This document shows positions 23,170 through 34,540 of a stretch of DNA of 64,000 bases, piece by piece. This DNA is from Bedellia somnulentella (lineage: Eukaryota; Arthropoda; Insecta; Lepidoptera; Bedelliidae): assembly GCA_963576735.1 (NCBI GenBank), contig OY755187.1, positions 5,208,001 through 5,272,000 of the forward strand. The letters run 5' to 3'. Position numbers and translations under genes: made by a program. The notes beneath the pieces were generated by a model, which made no database searches, was not told the origin of the DNA, and saw only the letters and a program-made list of their open reading frames with translations. How positions within the stretch are numbered: position 1 is the first letter of the stretch; each line of letters begins with the position of its first letter.

Positions 23170-25540
23170 AATAGGTTTATTGTAGTTTAAAATTGTAGGA
23201 ATATAAAAGTATAAGGTATTTTCATCTTATTAATTCTTTGTTTGAAACTTTTTTTGTTATTACTTTAACATAATAAAATAAGGATTTTCGTACTGAAAAA
23301 ATATAATAGTCTATTTTTTAGTTCAAATATTAAAACAGTGAAAGTTGATTGATTTGTCTATTGTATTATTGATAATTTGGTGTTATTCCGCTTCCCAGAT
23401 TTATGGTCTTGATGATTTACCAATATAAAAGAAAACTTCTAATTAAAACTTCTTTGTGTGATATCTTACTTTGAATTTGTATTTTTTTTTAAATTCTAAT
23501 TCTCATGTCTTTTCTTAAGATATAAGTTAGGTTAGTCATTGTAAATATGATGTCAAGCATCAATGGGAAGTAGTACCACATGGGAACAAACAATTTTGTA
23601 AATACTACTGATGTAAGTAAATATATTATTAAATAGTTTAATAGTATTACTAAAGTTGTAAATAAGTTCTTGCTGTTTATGTAAAATCTCGACATGTACT
23701 CAAAAATTTGGTAAAGAATATTCAAAAATACATTTTTTGTATGTTTGTTATACAGTCAAAATACTTCATACAACCTAAACAAACCACCTCATCTAGATTA
23801 AGTCATAGCCATAAATTAATATACTATAAATTGAATTAACGTCTAATTAAGTATTACAGTTCTTACTATAAGTCATTTTTTTATTAAGTTGTGTTACTTT
23901 GTTTAAAATAAACTTGTAAAATACTTGAATATTGAGCCCGAGGTTTCTTTAACTTCATTTTCCAATTATACACCTATGTACAGCAGATGACAAAAATTAA
24001 AATAAAAACTCAAAATTAAACCGCGTGAAATGAAGTGTTTACTAACCAAGTAGGTGAAAAGTTTAACTCATTAGAACATCGTTTACCTTTGTGATAAGAA
24101 CCCGCTTTTTAAACATACTTATTTATCATATTATCATATTTATGCATGATAATACTTTTATTGAAACCCATACAATGTTTGATCATAGTTTTTTTTATAC
24201 TGGTCATTTATCAAGCAATTTTTTAAAAAATATTTTCCATTTTGTATTTTTTATAATAGCGTAAATATTATTTGTTTAAGCTATTTTTAAGAGTATGAAT
24301 TCGGATTTTGAAGTCTTTATCTTATTAAACTTATAGTTATTAAGGATCACCCTATATAGGTTAGCCTCGAGCCCCTTGGTGGGGACGTATATGGGCTGTG
24401 ATGATGAGGGATCATAGTGTATATGTACATTTAAGGTAGTTGTTGTAAAGTATATTTTTGTTTGAAATTAGATCAATGATGGTTTGAAATTGATGGTTTA
24501 AAATTGTAGCAATATGATAGTATAAGGTAGTTACATCATATTATTTTTTATTGGAAAAATTACTTTTTTTTACTGTTTCTGGCGTCAAAAATAAAAACAG
24601 TCAAATTTAATCAGTTTGTCTATTGTATTATTTGCTGTTAATTGGATTATCTGTGTCCCAGATTCATGGTCTCAATGATTTAAAAAATTAAAAAAGTATT
24701 TTTCTAATTAAAAATTCTTTGGTTTTTAGAATGAAATTAAAAGATTTCTCACGGTTAGGAAAAACTAAATTTTCTGTACAATATATTACTTTCAATTTGT
24801 ATTTTATTTATTCTTATTCTCATATTGTTTTCTTAGGATATAAGTTAGGTTAGTCATTGTAAATTTGTTGCCAAACATAAATGGAGTAGTATGGGTGGAC
24901 CAAATAATTTTGTAAATACTACTGATGTAAGTAAATATATTATTAATAAGTTTAAAAGTATTTCTAAAGTTGTAAATAAGTAGTTGCTGTTTATGTAAAA
25001 CCTCGACATGTACTCAAAAATGTGTTAAATTACAATTCAATAATTGCAATTTTTGTATATTTGTTGTACAGTCAAAATACTTCATACAACCTAAACAAAC
25101 AACCTCATCTAGATTAAGTCATAGCCATAAATTAATATGTACATTGAATTAAGAATTATAGTTCTTACAATAAGTATTTTTTTGATTTAATGCGTGTTAA
25201 TTTGTTTAGATAAGCCTGTAAAATACTATATTGAGCCAGATGCTTCTTTCACGTCATTATCCGTCATATACATATACCGTATTATAACAGTAGATGCCAT
25301 AAGATGCAAGCGGTACCACTTCTTGTCACTGTCGGAAAGACTAGATATCGCTCACATATGTTACATTGTAGCGCTATTGAATGGAGCGGTTAACTGTCCT
25401 GAATTAATTTCTAGAATTAACATTAATGTTCCAGCCAGGACTCAAAGAATTCTTCCTTTTAAGTAATTTTTCGGTGTATGAAATCGGATTTCGGAGTATG
25501 TCTTTGTCTTATTATATTACTTATAGTTATTAAGGATAAC
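23170..25540 (+). repeat. AT-rich block duplicated in tandem (about 1.3 kb apart)
   Basis: Copy A 23170-24350 and copy B 24470-25540 share GTAAATACTACTGATGTAAG, AACCTCGACATGTACTCAAA-type, CTTCATACAACCTAAACAAA and AGTTATTAAGGAT segments in the same order. A shorter related piece is at 22764-22860. No frame is conserved. Confidence 0.75.
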
Positions 25541-26350
25541 AGTGTTCTATTATTTTTCAAATTTTTCAAATCCGTATGTTCACTTAAGGCACTTAAGGCA
25601 GGAAAATTAATTGATGTATATTTTAAGTTACTTTGTATTTATTATATATACATTTGAAGCAGTTTATGGTTAATCATTGTTATTTTATTGTTTTGTTTTG
25701 GTATCTCAAAATTATTACCTTCATTATTTGCCAAGTACACTTACGTACATTTGGACAACTGTCACATTTTGTCCTTAAAGTAAGAACCAATTTCGTTTTC
25801 AGCTTGACATGTCTGTGTGTTCTTTTATTATATAAAATGTAGTATCTTTGTTTTGTTAAGTCTTGTGAAATTTTAATTGTTGCCCTTCTGTTTAAAACTA
25901 GTAATATGTAAAAATAAAGTTTTGATTTCGAAATTATTTGTTTTATTTATTCGTAGGAATCGTAGGATATTAAGGCCCGTAGAATGTAATTTAATGTAAG
26001 GTTTCGTAAATAATATTGAGGTATTGTGATCATACTCTACTACACTACGGATGGGCCCTGCCTGTGGTACTATATCTAAATAACGTTATGCAAATAATAA
26101 TCATTGCGCAACAGAAATATTCCATATGCCGTTTTCTCTTTCTAACCTTCCGAGTTTAATCTTTTGAAAAAGAGAACTTCTTGTTTATGGCAAAATTTCG
26201 TCAAGACGTTACCACAATGATAGCGCGTACCCAGATCGGCCATCTTAATTGCCATTTGATCTGTGAAGTTGCTTTGTAAACAAAAGTGTTGATTGTGATT
26301 TGGACATTAATTAATCAAGTTTTGGACCATGAAATTACATGGGTAATATA
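25541..26350. other. No gene; possible transcript end
   Basis: AAATAAAGTTTTGATTTCG at about 25913 is a good polyadenylation signal, perhaps ending a transcript from the AT-rich duplicated region. 26200-26350 leads into the THAP exon. Confidence 0.3.
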
Positions 26351-26358
26351 AATGCACA

Positions 26359-26914
26359 ATGCCCTGTTGCTCTGTTAAAGATTGTGGCGTCCGTAATAGC
26401 GAAAATCAGCCTCAATTAACTTTGCACAAGTAAGTAATTATTTTCTTGGTTTTCACTTCGGTCAAGAGTATTTTTTTGGTGTATTTCATGCTTCCTCGAT
26501 GTGATCCGAGGAAACTTCATGATCATTGTAATATTTTCGCCATAAAATTCTTAGTTTTCATGATTTCTTCCAAAATTATTTCCTCTCATTGTTTACCTAG
26601 TGATGTGAAACACTGATCATTTAGTATTATCGATGTTTAAGTACTATCAGATTCGGTTTAAGTTGGTTGGTTGGTTAACCTATTAAAAATCTATATGCGT
26701 TCCAAAATGTAGGTAACATTATTTTTATAGTTTACACTTTTCTTCACATTTGTTACTTTGAGGTGGTTATTGATTACTAAAATTAAATAATTTCAGGTTT
26801 CCTACAAGTGAAGCACGGAGAAGAAAGTAACTTGATGGTATTGGCTTTGAAAACATCAACCATCGGCATAAAAATTTGCATTGCATTTTAAAAAAATGGT
26901 ATGGTTTATCATAA
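26359..26914 (+). pseudogene. THAP-domain gene fragment, two exons, broken by an in-frame stop
   Basis: Exon one, 26359-26429 (71 nt), encodes MPCCSVKDCGVRNSENQPQL and TLH, with the THAP C-x4-C start, then GTAAGT. Exon two begins after TTTCAG at 26797 and continues HKFPTSEARRRK. A TAA at 26828 then falls where THAP domains usually have the conserved Trp of a KWL-type motif. The same frame goes on LDGIGFENINHRHKNLHC to 26914. THAP domains are C2CH zinc-finger DNA-binding modules shared with P-element transposases. The splice pattern and composition support a former gene; the stop suggests decay. Confidence 0.6.
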
Positions 26915-27092
26915 AATAATCATGAATGAAAAGGATTCATTCAGAACGTGTTATAACAAATTGACGTTATTTAAAAATGAATAAATGTAACATTTTTAAT
27001 TTAAATACGTTGTTTTTTTTATTTTTTATATGTACGATCTTGCAATATAAGTCAAGCACAGCATCAATAATTTGTTGTACGTGTACGACAAC

Positions 27093-27339
27093 TGTGTAGT
27101 GTCGGCTTAGAATAGCATTACCCCATTTCTTCCGGTGGGTGTACGTAAGAGGCGACTAACGGACTTTTAACGGCGTTATAAGGGAATTTTGGGCGATGCG
27201 GTTGGACACCCATCACCAACAACCTTTATTTTACCAACTTTTCCCCACTCAACTTCCCAAAGGTGGCTGAGGAATTTGTCATTCCTTAGCTCTGGCTACC
27301 CCATCTAGGGATTTATAGCCGTTAGTAAGTATATGTAAT
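27093..27339 (+). mobile_element. SINE-A copy inserted in a mariner fragment
   Basis: GTGTACGACAAC occurs at 27081-27092 and again at 27340-27351, a 12-base target-site duplication exactly bracketing the repeat. Confidence 0.92.
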
Positions 27340-27351
27340 GTGTACGACAAC

Positions 27352-27494
27352 CGATTTAAAGTCGTCCTTGAGCATATGGCACCCATTATTAATCTCACTG
27401 AACCACTGATCGATGCACTGCAAGTTAAATAACTTACCCCACGCCGAAAATCATAATAAATTATCGCTCGAAATTGTTCATGAGTTAAATCCAT
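27352..27494 (-). pseudogene. Mariner transposase N-terminal fragment
   Basis: Minus strand reads MDLTHEQFRAIIYYDFRRGV from 27494, then shifts frame to QCIDQWFSEINN and later LKDDFKSVVVH. It is related to but distinct from the 31.1 kb mariner. A SINE-A copy is inserted at its downstream end with a 12-base target duplication. Confidence 0.8.
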
Positions 27495-27765
27495 GGTGAT
27501 GTGTGATCCATGGTGGCGAAACGAAGGTTTAAAACTGGTGTTAAAATATCTAGATCTAAATTAAAAGTATGTGCCCACTGTTGTTATAAATTATTTCTGC
27601 ATAAACATGTTGGCAAATTTATCGATATTTTTCTATTCTGATTCTTTCATGATACAACCCTAGGTCAGCCATTTTAAGTGCCAATAGGCCACGCCCCCTG
27701 CTACGCTCCGAGAGTGTTTAGGGCCGATCCCTAGTGTAGAGGATCCTTGGATAAAGGTCATAGAT

Positions 27766-28100
27766 GATTAAAAAATATAGAATAAGGAATGTTATGATGG
27801 GCACATAAAAAGGATGAAAGAAAGCGGATTGGTAAAAGGGATATATAAACCCAATTCGGTTGTTAATGTTGGTAGAGGCTACGTCCACGTACGGATACAA
27901 TCAATTTATTATAGTATTATATTATCTGTGATTCAACCAATAAAGAATATGCTAAAAAAGCCGTACGTCCTAAGTATGAAATATAACGGCGCCTGTTTGA
28001 AAATAATTATGAATGCAGATGAAGAGGTTTGCCAAGATCGTGTTAAGTGGTGATCGATGGTTTTTGCGGAACCAATGGGAACTTAAAGTAAGTATATATT
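27766..28100 (+). mobile_element. RTE 3' fragment with internal insertion
   Basis: GGATTGGTAAAAGGGATATA, GAAGAGGTTTGCCAAGATCG and AACCAATGGGAACTTAAAG follow the RTE end; about 40 AT-rich bases near 27900 are extra. Confidence 0.7.
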
Positions 28101-28139
28101 AATTAGTATGTTTTGTGATTAATGTGTTCCTCACTGAAC

Positions 28140-28225
28140 TTCCAAATGTTTCGGAAGAATTTCTTATTGTGAAGCTCTGGCTACCCTAAGGATTTTATAA
28201 CCGTGAGTGTCTATGCATGTATGTT
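28140..28225 (+). mobile_element. SINE-A 3' part, diverged
   Basis: CTGAACTTCCAAATGTTTCG, GCTCTGGCTACCC and CCGTGAGTGTCTATGCATG are degenerate matches to the 3' third. Confidence 0.55.
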
Positions 28226-28702
28226 TTGTGATTAAGTGAGAAGTGGTGTAATTTCTGCCGGACGTTCGTTGTGAGAAAGGGGACGCTCTAGATATTTTTG
28301 AATAATGAATGTAAGATTTCATATAACAGTTGGATGAAAGTAATAGACACAAATTTAACGCGACGATGTACTGTGTGGGTGAGGCTGTCTAGGCTTTCCA
28401 GTTGCCTGCCTGAAGTTCGCGCAAGTCCTTTTTGACTTCGTTCATCGATATTTGGGACGCTAGTCTTCGACCGCTTGGTATTCCAAGGTAAACCTTTTTG
28501 ATGTTGACCACAAATAGGTATCGGAATGATGAAAATACAATGAAATAGCTGTTTTGTGTTGTCCTTATAATAGCACTTACCCTTGCTTTCGACAGTTGCT
28601 GTAAGGGGTGACTTGGATTTACATCACTAACTATCCTTTGATTCAATTTCAAAAAGTGGCTGAGCCAATATTTTAATTCTAAAGCCTAATCTGGTTATAT
28701 AG

Positions 28703-28925
28703 CCGTGTAGTGTCGGCTTAGAATGTCGCTACCCCATCCTACCCACGGGTGTCGTAAGAAGCGACTAAGGGTATTGGGGTTTTATTGGAGTTTCGATGCG
28801 GTTGGAGACCCATCCTTTATTTTACTATCTTTTCCCCACTCAACTTCCAAAAGTGGCTGAGGAATTTATTATTCCTTGGCTCCGGCTACCCCTTCTAGGG
28901 AATTACAGCCGTGAGTATATGTATA
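28703..28925 (+). mobile_element. SINE-A copy, left of a tandem pair
   Basis: CCGTGTAGTGTCGGCTTAGA to CCGTGAGTATATGTATA. It has the subfamily form CTACCCACGGGTGTCGTAAG. Confidence 0.88.
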
Positions 28926-28943
28926 GTTGACATGACCGTTGCC

Positions 28944-29198
28944 GTGTAGTGCCGGCTTAGAATGTCGCTACCCCTTTCTACTCACGGGTGTCGTAAGAGG
29001 CGACTAAGGGTATTGGGGCTTTTTATTGGATTTTTGGGCGATGCGGTTGGAGACCCATCACCAAAAACCTTTATTCTTACCGTCTTTTCCCCACTCAATT
29101 TCCAAAAGTGGCTGAGGAATTTATAATTCCTTAGCTCTGGTTACCCCTTCTAGGGAAATATAGCCGTGAGTATATGTATGTATGTATGTATGTATGTA
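28944..29198 (+). mobile_element. SINE-A copy, right of a tandem pair
   Basis: Same subfamily as its neighbour 20 bases to the left and same orientation, with a longer TATG tail at 29171-29198. Confidence 0.9.
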
Positions 29199-29492
29199 AT
29201 CTGGTTATCGGATTTACCGCCGTGCCATGTTGTATGTATATAAAGTTAAACAGGTCAGTATAGAAAGCCAGGTAGATATGGAACTCTTTATTGATCACAA
29301 CTTTCACAGTATACACCCAAACAAACAATCCTTTTTTGAGTCACTATCCATAGATGTACTAATAAAAAACCGTAGATAAGTTATGCGTGTTCATAAGTGT
29401 CACTTAAAAACAGGCTAAATGGCTCATCTGACTTTAGTCGCACACTAGCTGCTGTCGCAATCGTTCACCTGTTTTCATCAAAATAATCGAGA

Positions 29493-29563
29493 ATGCCACC
29501 GTGTGTGATGAGATTTTGCACAAACTATAGTAGAAAAACTACTAAAATGATGGGATTACTTAG
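29493..29563 (+). pseudogene. Second THAP-type first exon, isolated
   Basis: MPPCVMRFCTNYSRKTTKMM followed by GLLR then a GTACC donor. It has C-x4-C spacing and is exactly 71 nt, like the exon at 26359, ending in the same phase. The second half of the domain was not found downstream; a TIR element starts 118 bases later. It may be the first exon of a real gene whose later exons I missed, or a duplicate of the 26.4 kb exon. Confidence 0.5.
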
Positions 29564-29680
29564 GTACCATTCGTAATTATTATAAATTTACAACGTTTTA
29601 ATTATAATTTATATTTAAGTTAGGTGTATCCATAGAATAATCGTGAGTTTAGATCAAAATTATTCTGTCAAACGGTCGTC

Positions 29681-30168
29681 TAAAGCGGCCAGTACACCAT
29701 GGCCGACGTTGGCCCACTGCTCGCCATCGCCACTGTGTACAGGGGGCAATGGTGCATGTTGGCGGATAATTGCCGATCGTGGCGCGCAATGGCGATGTTG
29801 TCGGTTTTTCGGGCACACTTCAAAGAAATCGTGGCGTAGCGTGGCCGGTGGTGTTTCCACAATAGGCCAAGTTTAGTTCTTCACCGACCGCTCATAAATA
29901 CTTATACTTTTTTGGAATATTTTATTGCAAAATGTATTTATAATCACTATATGACGTAAAAATAGCATAAATAGAGCCATAAATAAAATAAATTACATAC
30001 ATAATTATACATAAATAGCTGCAACCATAATTACTTCAACGTCCGTCGCAAGTGAATTGCCAGGCAGTAATAAGCAATGGGCCATTGTGTGAACACCAAT
30101 TGATCGTGGCCTACAAATGCCAATTGCGAAGCGTGTCCCATCGTGTGCCAATGTGTACTGGGCGCTTA
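29681..30168. mobile_element. GC-rich TIR element, unclassified
   Basis: TAAAGCGGCCAGTACACCAT at 29681 mirrors ATGTGTACTGGGCGCTTAA at 30150-30168. Subterminal GCAATTG/CAATTGC, GATCGTGGC and CCATTG words occur on both sides in inverted order. Open frames within overlap in several directions and are composition artefacts. Confidence 0.6.
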
Positions 30169-30931
30169 AGTGTCACATTTCACGTCGGTACGGAGAAAAT
30201 ATGTTTATCTCTTTTTAGCCCTTGCTATGAGATGTGCTATCTCGCCTACATTTCAAATGTATTTCTTGGTGTATTGTTTGGATATATTTCTAGTGGTATG
30301 CGTACATCTGCCACAATCGTGGCACGGTGTAAGCGCTGGCTTCCTCGTAAATAACCTATCTAACGTTTATTAGTACATCTATGGTCATTTAATATAAAAA
30401 AATACCTTTTACGTACAATAGAAACACACAACGGAAAATCACACACATCAAACATCCAAAAAATAATTTTGCTTATGACTACTTTATACTTTATTATTAA
30501 TATCTTCTCTGTTGTTGGCAGAAGATCTCGAAAAAGTTCGGGCGAGAGGGATTTTGTTAGTTTATTGACTAATCATCCTGACATTAATTATAATTATCAT
30601 TATAATCAGTCAGTAAACTAGACTAGCTAGACTAGACTTCACCAGATCTCAACAACGACTGGTTCTGTACTATCTAATCTATCGGCTTCCCGTAACCATG
30701 ATTCACATCTTTATATATTATTTCTGTAAGCCTTTTTCTTGCCCGGAAGCCTGTGACGCGATGAGTATCGTTTTGTACAGTTCGCGGCCGTGGTATGCAC
30801 AAAATTCAGACATCTGATGTAACTGGATTAAGTTAATTTTTACAGAATTTCAAAGTTTCTATTTTGGCCCATAGGCTATGCTTGAGTGTCATAAGCGCGC
30901 GCAAACTTTAGTGGAGCAGAGATGCGCTGTG

Positions 30932-31042
30932 ATTGGTCGGAATTTTTTCAAACCGGCCAATCAGAAAAATTCACTAGAAATTCAAAAGAGCTGCGCTGTG
31001 ATTGGTCGGAAAATTTCAAAATAAACTCATTTTATTGGACGC
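30932..31042. promoter_or_regulatory. Cluster of CCAAT / ATTGG motifs
   Basis: GCGCTGTGATTGGTCGGAA appears twice (about 30927 and 30993), with CGGCCAATCAG between them and TTATTGGAC after. It could be NF-Y-type promoter sites or simply repeats inside a Helitron whose end is at 31071. Confidence 0.35.
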
Positions 31043-31071
31043 GACGTAGTCGCGCCAGGGTTACCCACTAG
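31041..31071 (+). mobile_element. Helitron-type 3' terminus
   Basis: Hairpin GCGAC-GTA-GTCGC at 31041-31053, then CCACTAG ending at 31071 and a T. This is the layout of a Helitron 3' end of a different family. The matching 5' end was not found upstream, where inverted CCAAT motifs lie. Confidence 0.5.
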
Positions 31072-31143
31072 TTTAATATAATTTTACATTAAATCACTTC
31101 AAAATCAAAATCTGTTGCAATTATATGGTGATGTTCAAGATGA

Positions 31144-32447
31144 TACAAGGGGCATGCCGAAAGAAACTAGATACTCTTTTCTCATTTAATTGACACTGGC
31201 AAGCTATACACCATCTTATAGGCTGGATTTTTATTGACATATTTGAACATAGAACACATTTCTTTTATTTATTTTATATTTGAATGAGCATCATTTTTCC
31301 GAGAATCTGGCGGGAATTTACTTGCAACAATGGAGCTCAGTCAACGTGATTTTCGCGCTATGATTTATTATGACTTTAAAAAAGGTGTAAAAGATCTCAA
31401 GAATGTTTTAAACTTTTGGCTTCTACTTTTGGTGAGTCTGCTTGTTCCCGAACAACAGTATTCAATTGATTTCCTGAATTTAAAAGAGGACGGAGATGTC
31501 TCGAAGATGAAGCGAAGACAGGACGGCCGCCAACCGCGGTCACGCAAGAAAACGTTCGTGCAGTCGAAAAACTTATTCGCGAAAACCGACGAATTACATA
31601 TGTAGAACTAGAGCGAGAACTAGGAATTGGATCAGCAGATTGCTTAAATAATTCACGACCACCTTTCTCTCCGTAAACGTTGTTCGAGATGGGTGCCGCA
31701 CAAACTAAATGATGAGCAGAAAGACCGTCCGTCGGGTGGATTGGTGCCTATTCACGATAGATAAATTCAACGGAGGCGAGAAAAAAAAACGTATATGATA
31801 TACTGACTGGTGACGAAACATGGCTATATAACTATGATCCCAAATCAAAGCGACAATCAACTGTATGGTGCTTTGAAGACGAGCCAACTCCAACGAAATG
31901 TCGCCGTGCACGAATCACACAGAAACAAATGGTCGCCTCGTTTTTCTGTAAAACGGGTCATATTGCTACTGTTGTGCAAAGAGCGGTGAATTCTGAGTGG
32001 TATGCGACTGTTTGTGCTCCAACAGTAGTATAAGTTTGGTGTGACAAGCGACCGAAGTCAGGAATCCGGCACCTTCTCTGGCACCACGACAATGCGGCGC
32101 CGCACTCGTCTGCCAGAACACTAGACTTTTTCAACTCGAAAAATTTGTCAATTCTCCCTCATCCGCCATATTCTCATGACCTAGCGCCTTGTGATTTTTA
32201 CTTGTTTCCAAAAATCTAAGAAAAACAAAAGGGGAAGAGGTTTAAAAGCAAAGAACATGCGCTGGTTGCCTATAATTTCGAGATTTCTGAGGTATCTAAA
32301 GAAGAGTGGTCACAGATATTTTCCAATTGATTCAGACGTATGGAAAAGGGTTCAGGGTGAATACTTTGAAAAGATCGATTTTTGTAACAAAGAACAAATT
32401 TTATGATTTTTGAGTATCTAGTTTCTTTTGGCATGCCCCTCGTGCAG
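31144..32447 (+). mobile_element. Mariner transposon (DD34D), degenerate, both terminal inverted repeats present
   Basis: Inverted ends: AAGGGGCATGCCGAAAGAAA at 31148 and its near complement around 32424-32440, each continuing CTAGATACTC, about 30 bases. The full length of 1.3 kb suits mariner. Confidence 0.88.
31330..32406 (+). pseudogene. Mariner transposase, frameshifted
   Basis: ATG gives MELSQRDFRAMIYYDFKKGV, the helix-turn-helix start of mariner transposases. Later blocks fall in different frames: ELGIGSAD, LTGDETWLYNYDP (first catalytic Asp, near 31810), CKTGHIATV, HHDNAAPHS (second Asp, near 32083) and PPYSHDLAPCDFYLFPK (third Asp, near 32185). The DD34D triad is present but at least two frameshifts and several stops break the frame. 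It cannot make active transposase; ends could respond to one supplied elsewhere. Confidence 0.85.
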
Positions 32448-32834
32448 GTTATGCTTATTTTATGTGCCATAACATGAACCCTGATAGGGCACCGTAAAAT
32501 ATAAATTTACAAACAAGAGTAATAAAAAGTATAAAAAAATAATAAAATTAAGAGTTTAAAAAAATATAAAAAAAACTTAAACTATACAATACTTCTACGG
32601 TATAATACTAGCTTAGTTTATTATTTGCACAAGTTAGTTAAATTAAAACATATTACTAATAGTCCAGAAATTAAATTCATATCAAAATATATTTGAATGT
32701 CTTTTCCTATATTAACTTTATATTTTAGACTATCTTGATGTTATCTGATAGTCAGGAACCTCTTTTTAAATTTACTTTAAAATAATTTAGTCAGTGCTCT
32801 GAATTTTCGGCTTAAACTATGGGAATTTCAAGTT

Positions 32835-32905
32835 GGGTGATGCGGTTGGAATCCCATCGCCAACACTTTCACAACTGATTGAGGAATAAATTATTCCAAT
32901 GTTTC
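32835..32905 (+). mobile_element. SINE-A fragment, degenerate
   Basis: GGGTGATGCGGTTGGAATCC then CAACTGATTGAGGAATAAAT. Just downstream of the receptor stop codon. Confidence 0.45.
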
Positions 32906-33229
32906 GAGTGGCGCTGCTTGGAATATATTGTGGTAACGTAAGAAAAGGTAGGTTGAAATCTATTCTGATCATTGACCACATAGTCGTATGAAAGTATCGA
33001 AGCCGTATTATCTCATATTTTCCCTTATATTAATCTCGATTTAATTATGATTTAATATATACTCCATTATGTAAAATAACTCGGGATAGAAAATCATACA
33101 GTGACTTAAAACTAACAGGAGTGTTACAGATTCTTTCTGAATCTGACTTTAACTAAACGAATTTCAAAATTCATCCAGTCTACTCTACTATATAAATACA
33201 ACATTCTCTTCCAGATCAAATACTGGTCT

Positions 33230-33434
33230 CTAAATATCGATAGTTTCACAGAAAGTGATTTCACTATTTATATTTCTCCTATCGAATAAAGATTCGTCTA
33301 TTTTGCTGGAGTAATCATCAGAAATCCTGGACTTGATTTTGGTGTGGAGTGAGTAATGGGTGAAGCAGCTTTGGTCCGATGTTCTCTTCTTGGGTTTGCT
33401 GCAGAAAAGGGTCTCTCTGAATGCTATTCTGTAT
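33230..33434 (-). CDS. CapaR: Receptor last exon: helix 8 and cytoplasmic tail
   Basis: The acceptor is CTTTGTCCTTACAG. The first base completes Arg, giving [18 protein letters not shown] straight after TM7, a typical helix-8 sequence with a possible palmitoylated Cys. The tail continues Ser-rich to ETIDI and TAG at 33232-33230. ATTAAA-type signals on the minus strand near 33056 and 33045 could serve polyadenylation. Confidence 0.8.
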
Positions 33435-34509
33435 CTGTAAGGACAAAGAAACGAATATTTATAGTTTGTTTAAAATAATCCGTTTCGGATTAGCCTTTCT
33501 TTCTCAGTGTAGGTTCGATCCAGCAGAGTAACTAAATCCCAATATTTTCCCTTGTTGCTAAATGAGGTTCGGTTGGAGCTATTAAAAAAAATCAACGTTA
33601 ACGCCCTAAATTCAACGAATACTGTTGAGCATCACGTGACATTTTAGTCACCTGAAGTTCAGAGAACCAACGCACGTTATAGGGGATAAGCCTATCGCCG
33701 TTTTATACAGTACAAACTCAGCCATATGGGTTTCCGAATAAAGCACAGATATGACTTAAGAAAAGATACATTGATACATGTCCAACTCAGGATTTAAACT
33801 TGGAACTCGTCATTTCTAAATCGTTTAGTTTAGCACTAAACTATTACTTCCCACTTGAGTCGTAAAAGGTGACTTAGTAGCTAAAAAATTGCTCATTCTT
33901 AAGCTTTGTCATCCCAATTTTCGGGATGCATATCCTCCAGTATGTATGTATTTAATAAATCAGTAATTGTATTGTTTTATTCCATAAAGCGTTGTGCATA
34001 AAGTATAAATTATTCAAATAAAATCGTTTTTTTACCGTCCACTCATAACGTTATACAAGATAGGATTAACAGTAGCAGACACGTAGTACAAAGCCCCAGC
34101 GATGTTGAACAGGTGCTCGTTGATGAGGTGGAAGTGAGGCAGCTGAGCCCCGTAGATGATGAAGAGGCGCTGCACGTGGAACGGCGCCCAACAGACGAAA
34201 AATGCGACTACTACTGCCGCTGAAATGTAATATAAAATAAGCACTTAATTTAAGACTGTCCTCAGAAGTGATTTCTTGGCCGATAATATATAGTTTTTTT
34301 TCGGAAAACTGTGATTAATTTGCATGAATCACAAAACATCTGGTAAAACAGTGCAAAACTAGGTAAAGTTATGGTTTAGCAGCACCGATCTCAACCAACC
34401 ATTCTTTGTTTTACAACCTTTTTCTAATAAACTTCCGAATGTGGATGAGGAATTTCTAATTGTGATGTTCTTGCCACTTATTTTTGGGATTTACAGCCTT
34501 GAGTATATG

Positions 34510-34540
<31 letters not shown>

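Noticed and set aside
29643..29876. Overlapping open frames on both strands at 29.64-29.88 kb
   Set aside because: GC-rich inverted-repeat element with open frames in many directions; no domain and no splice borders.
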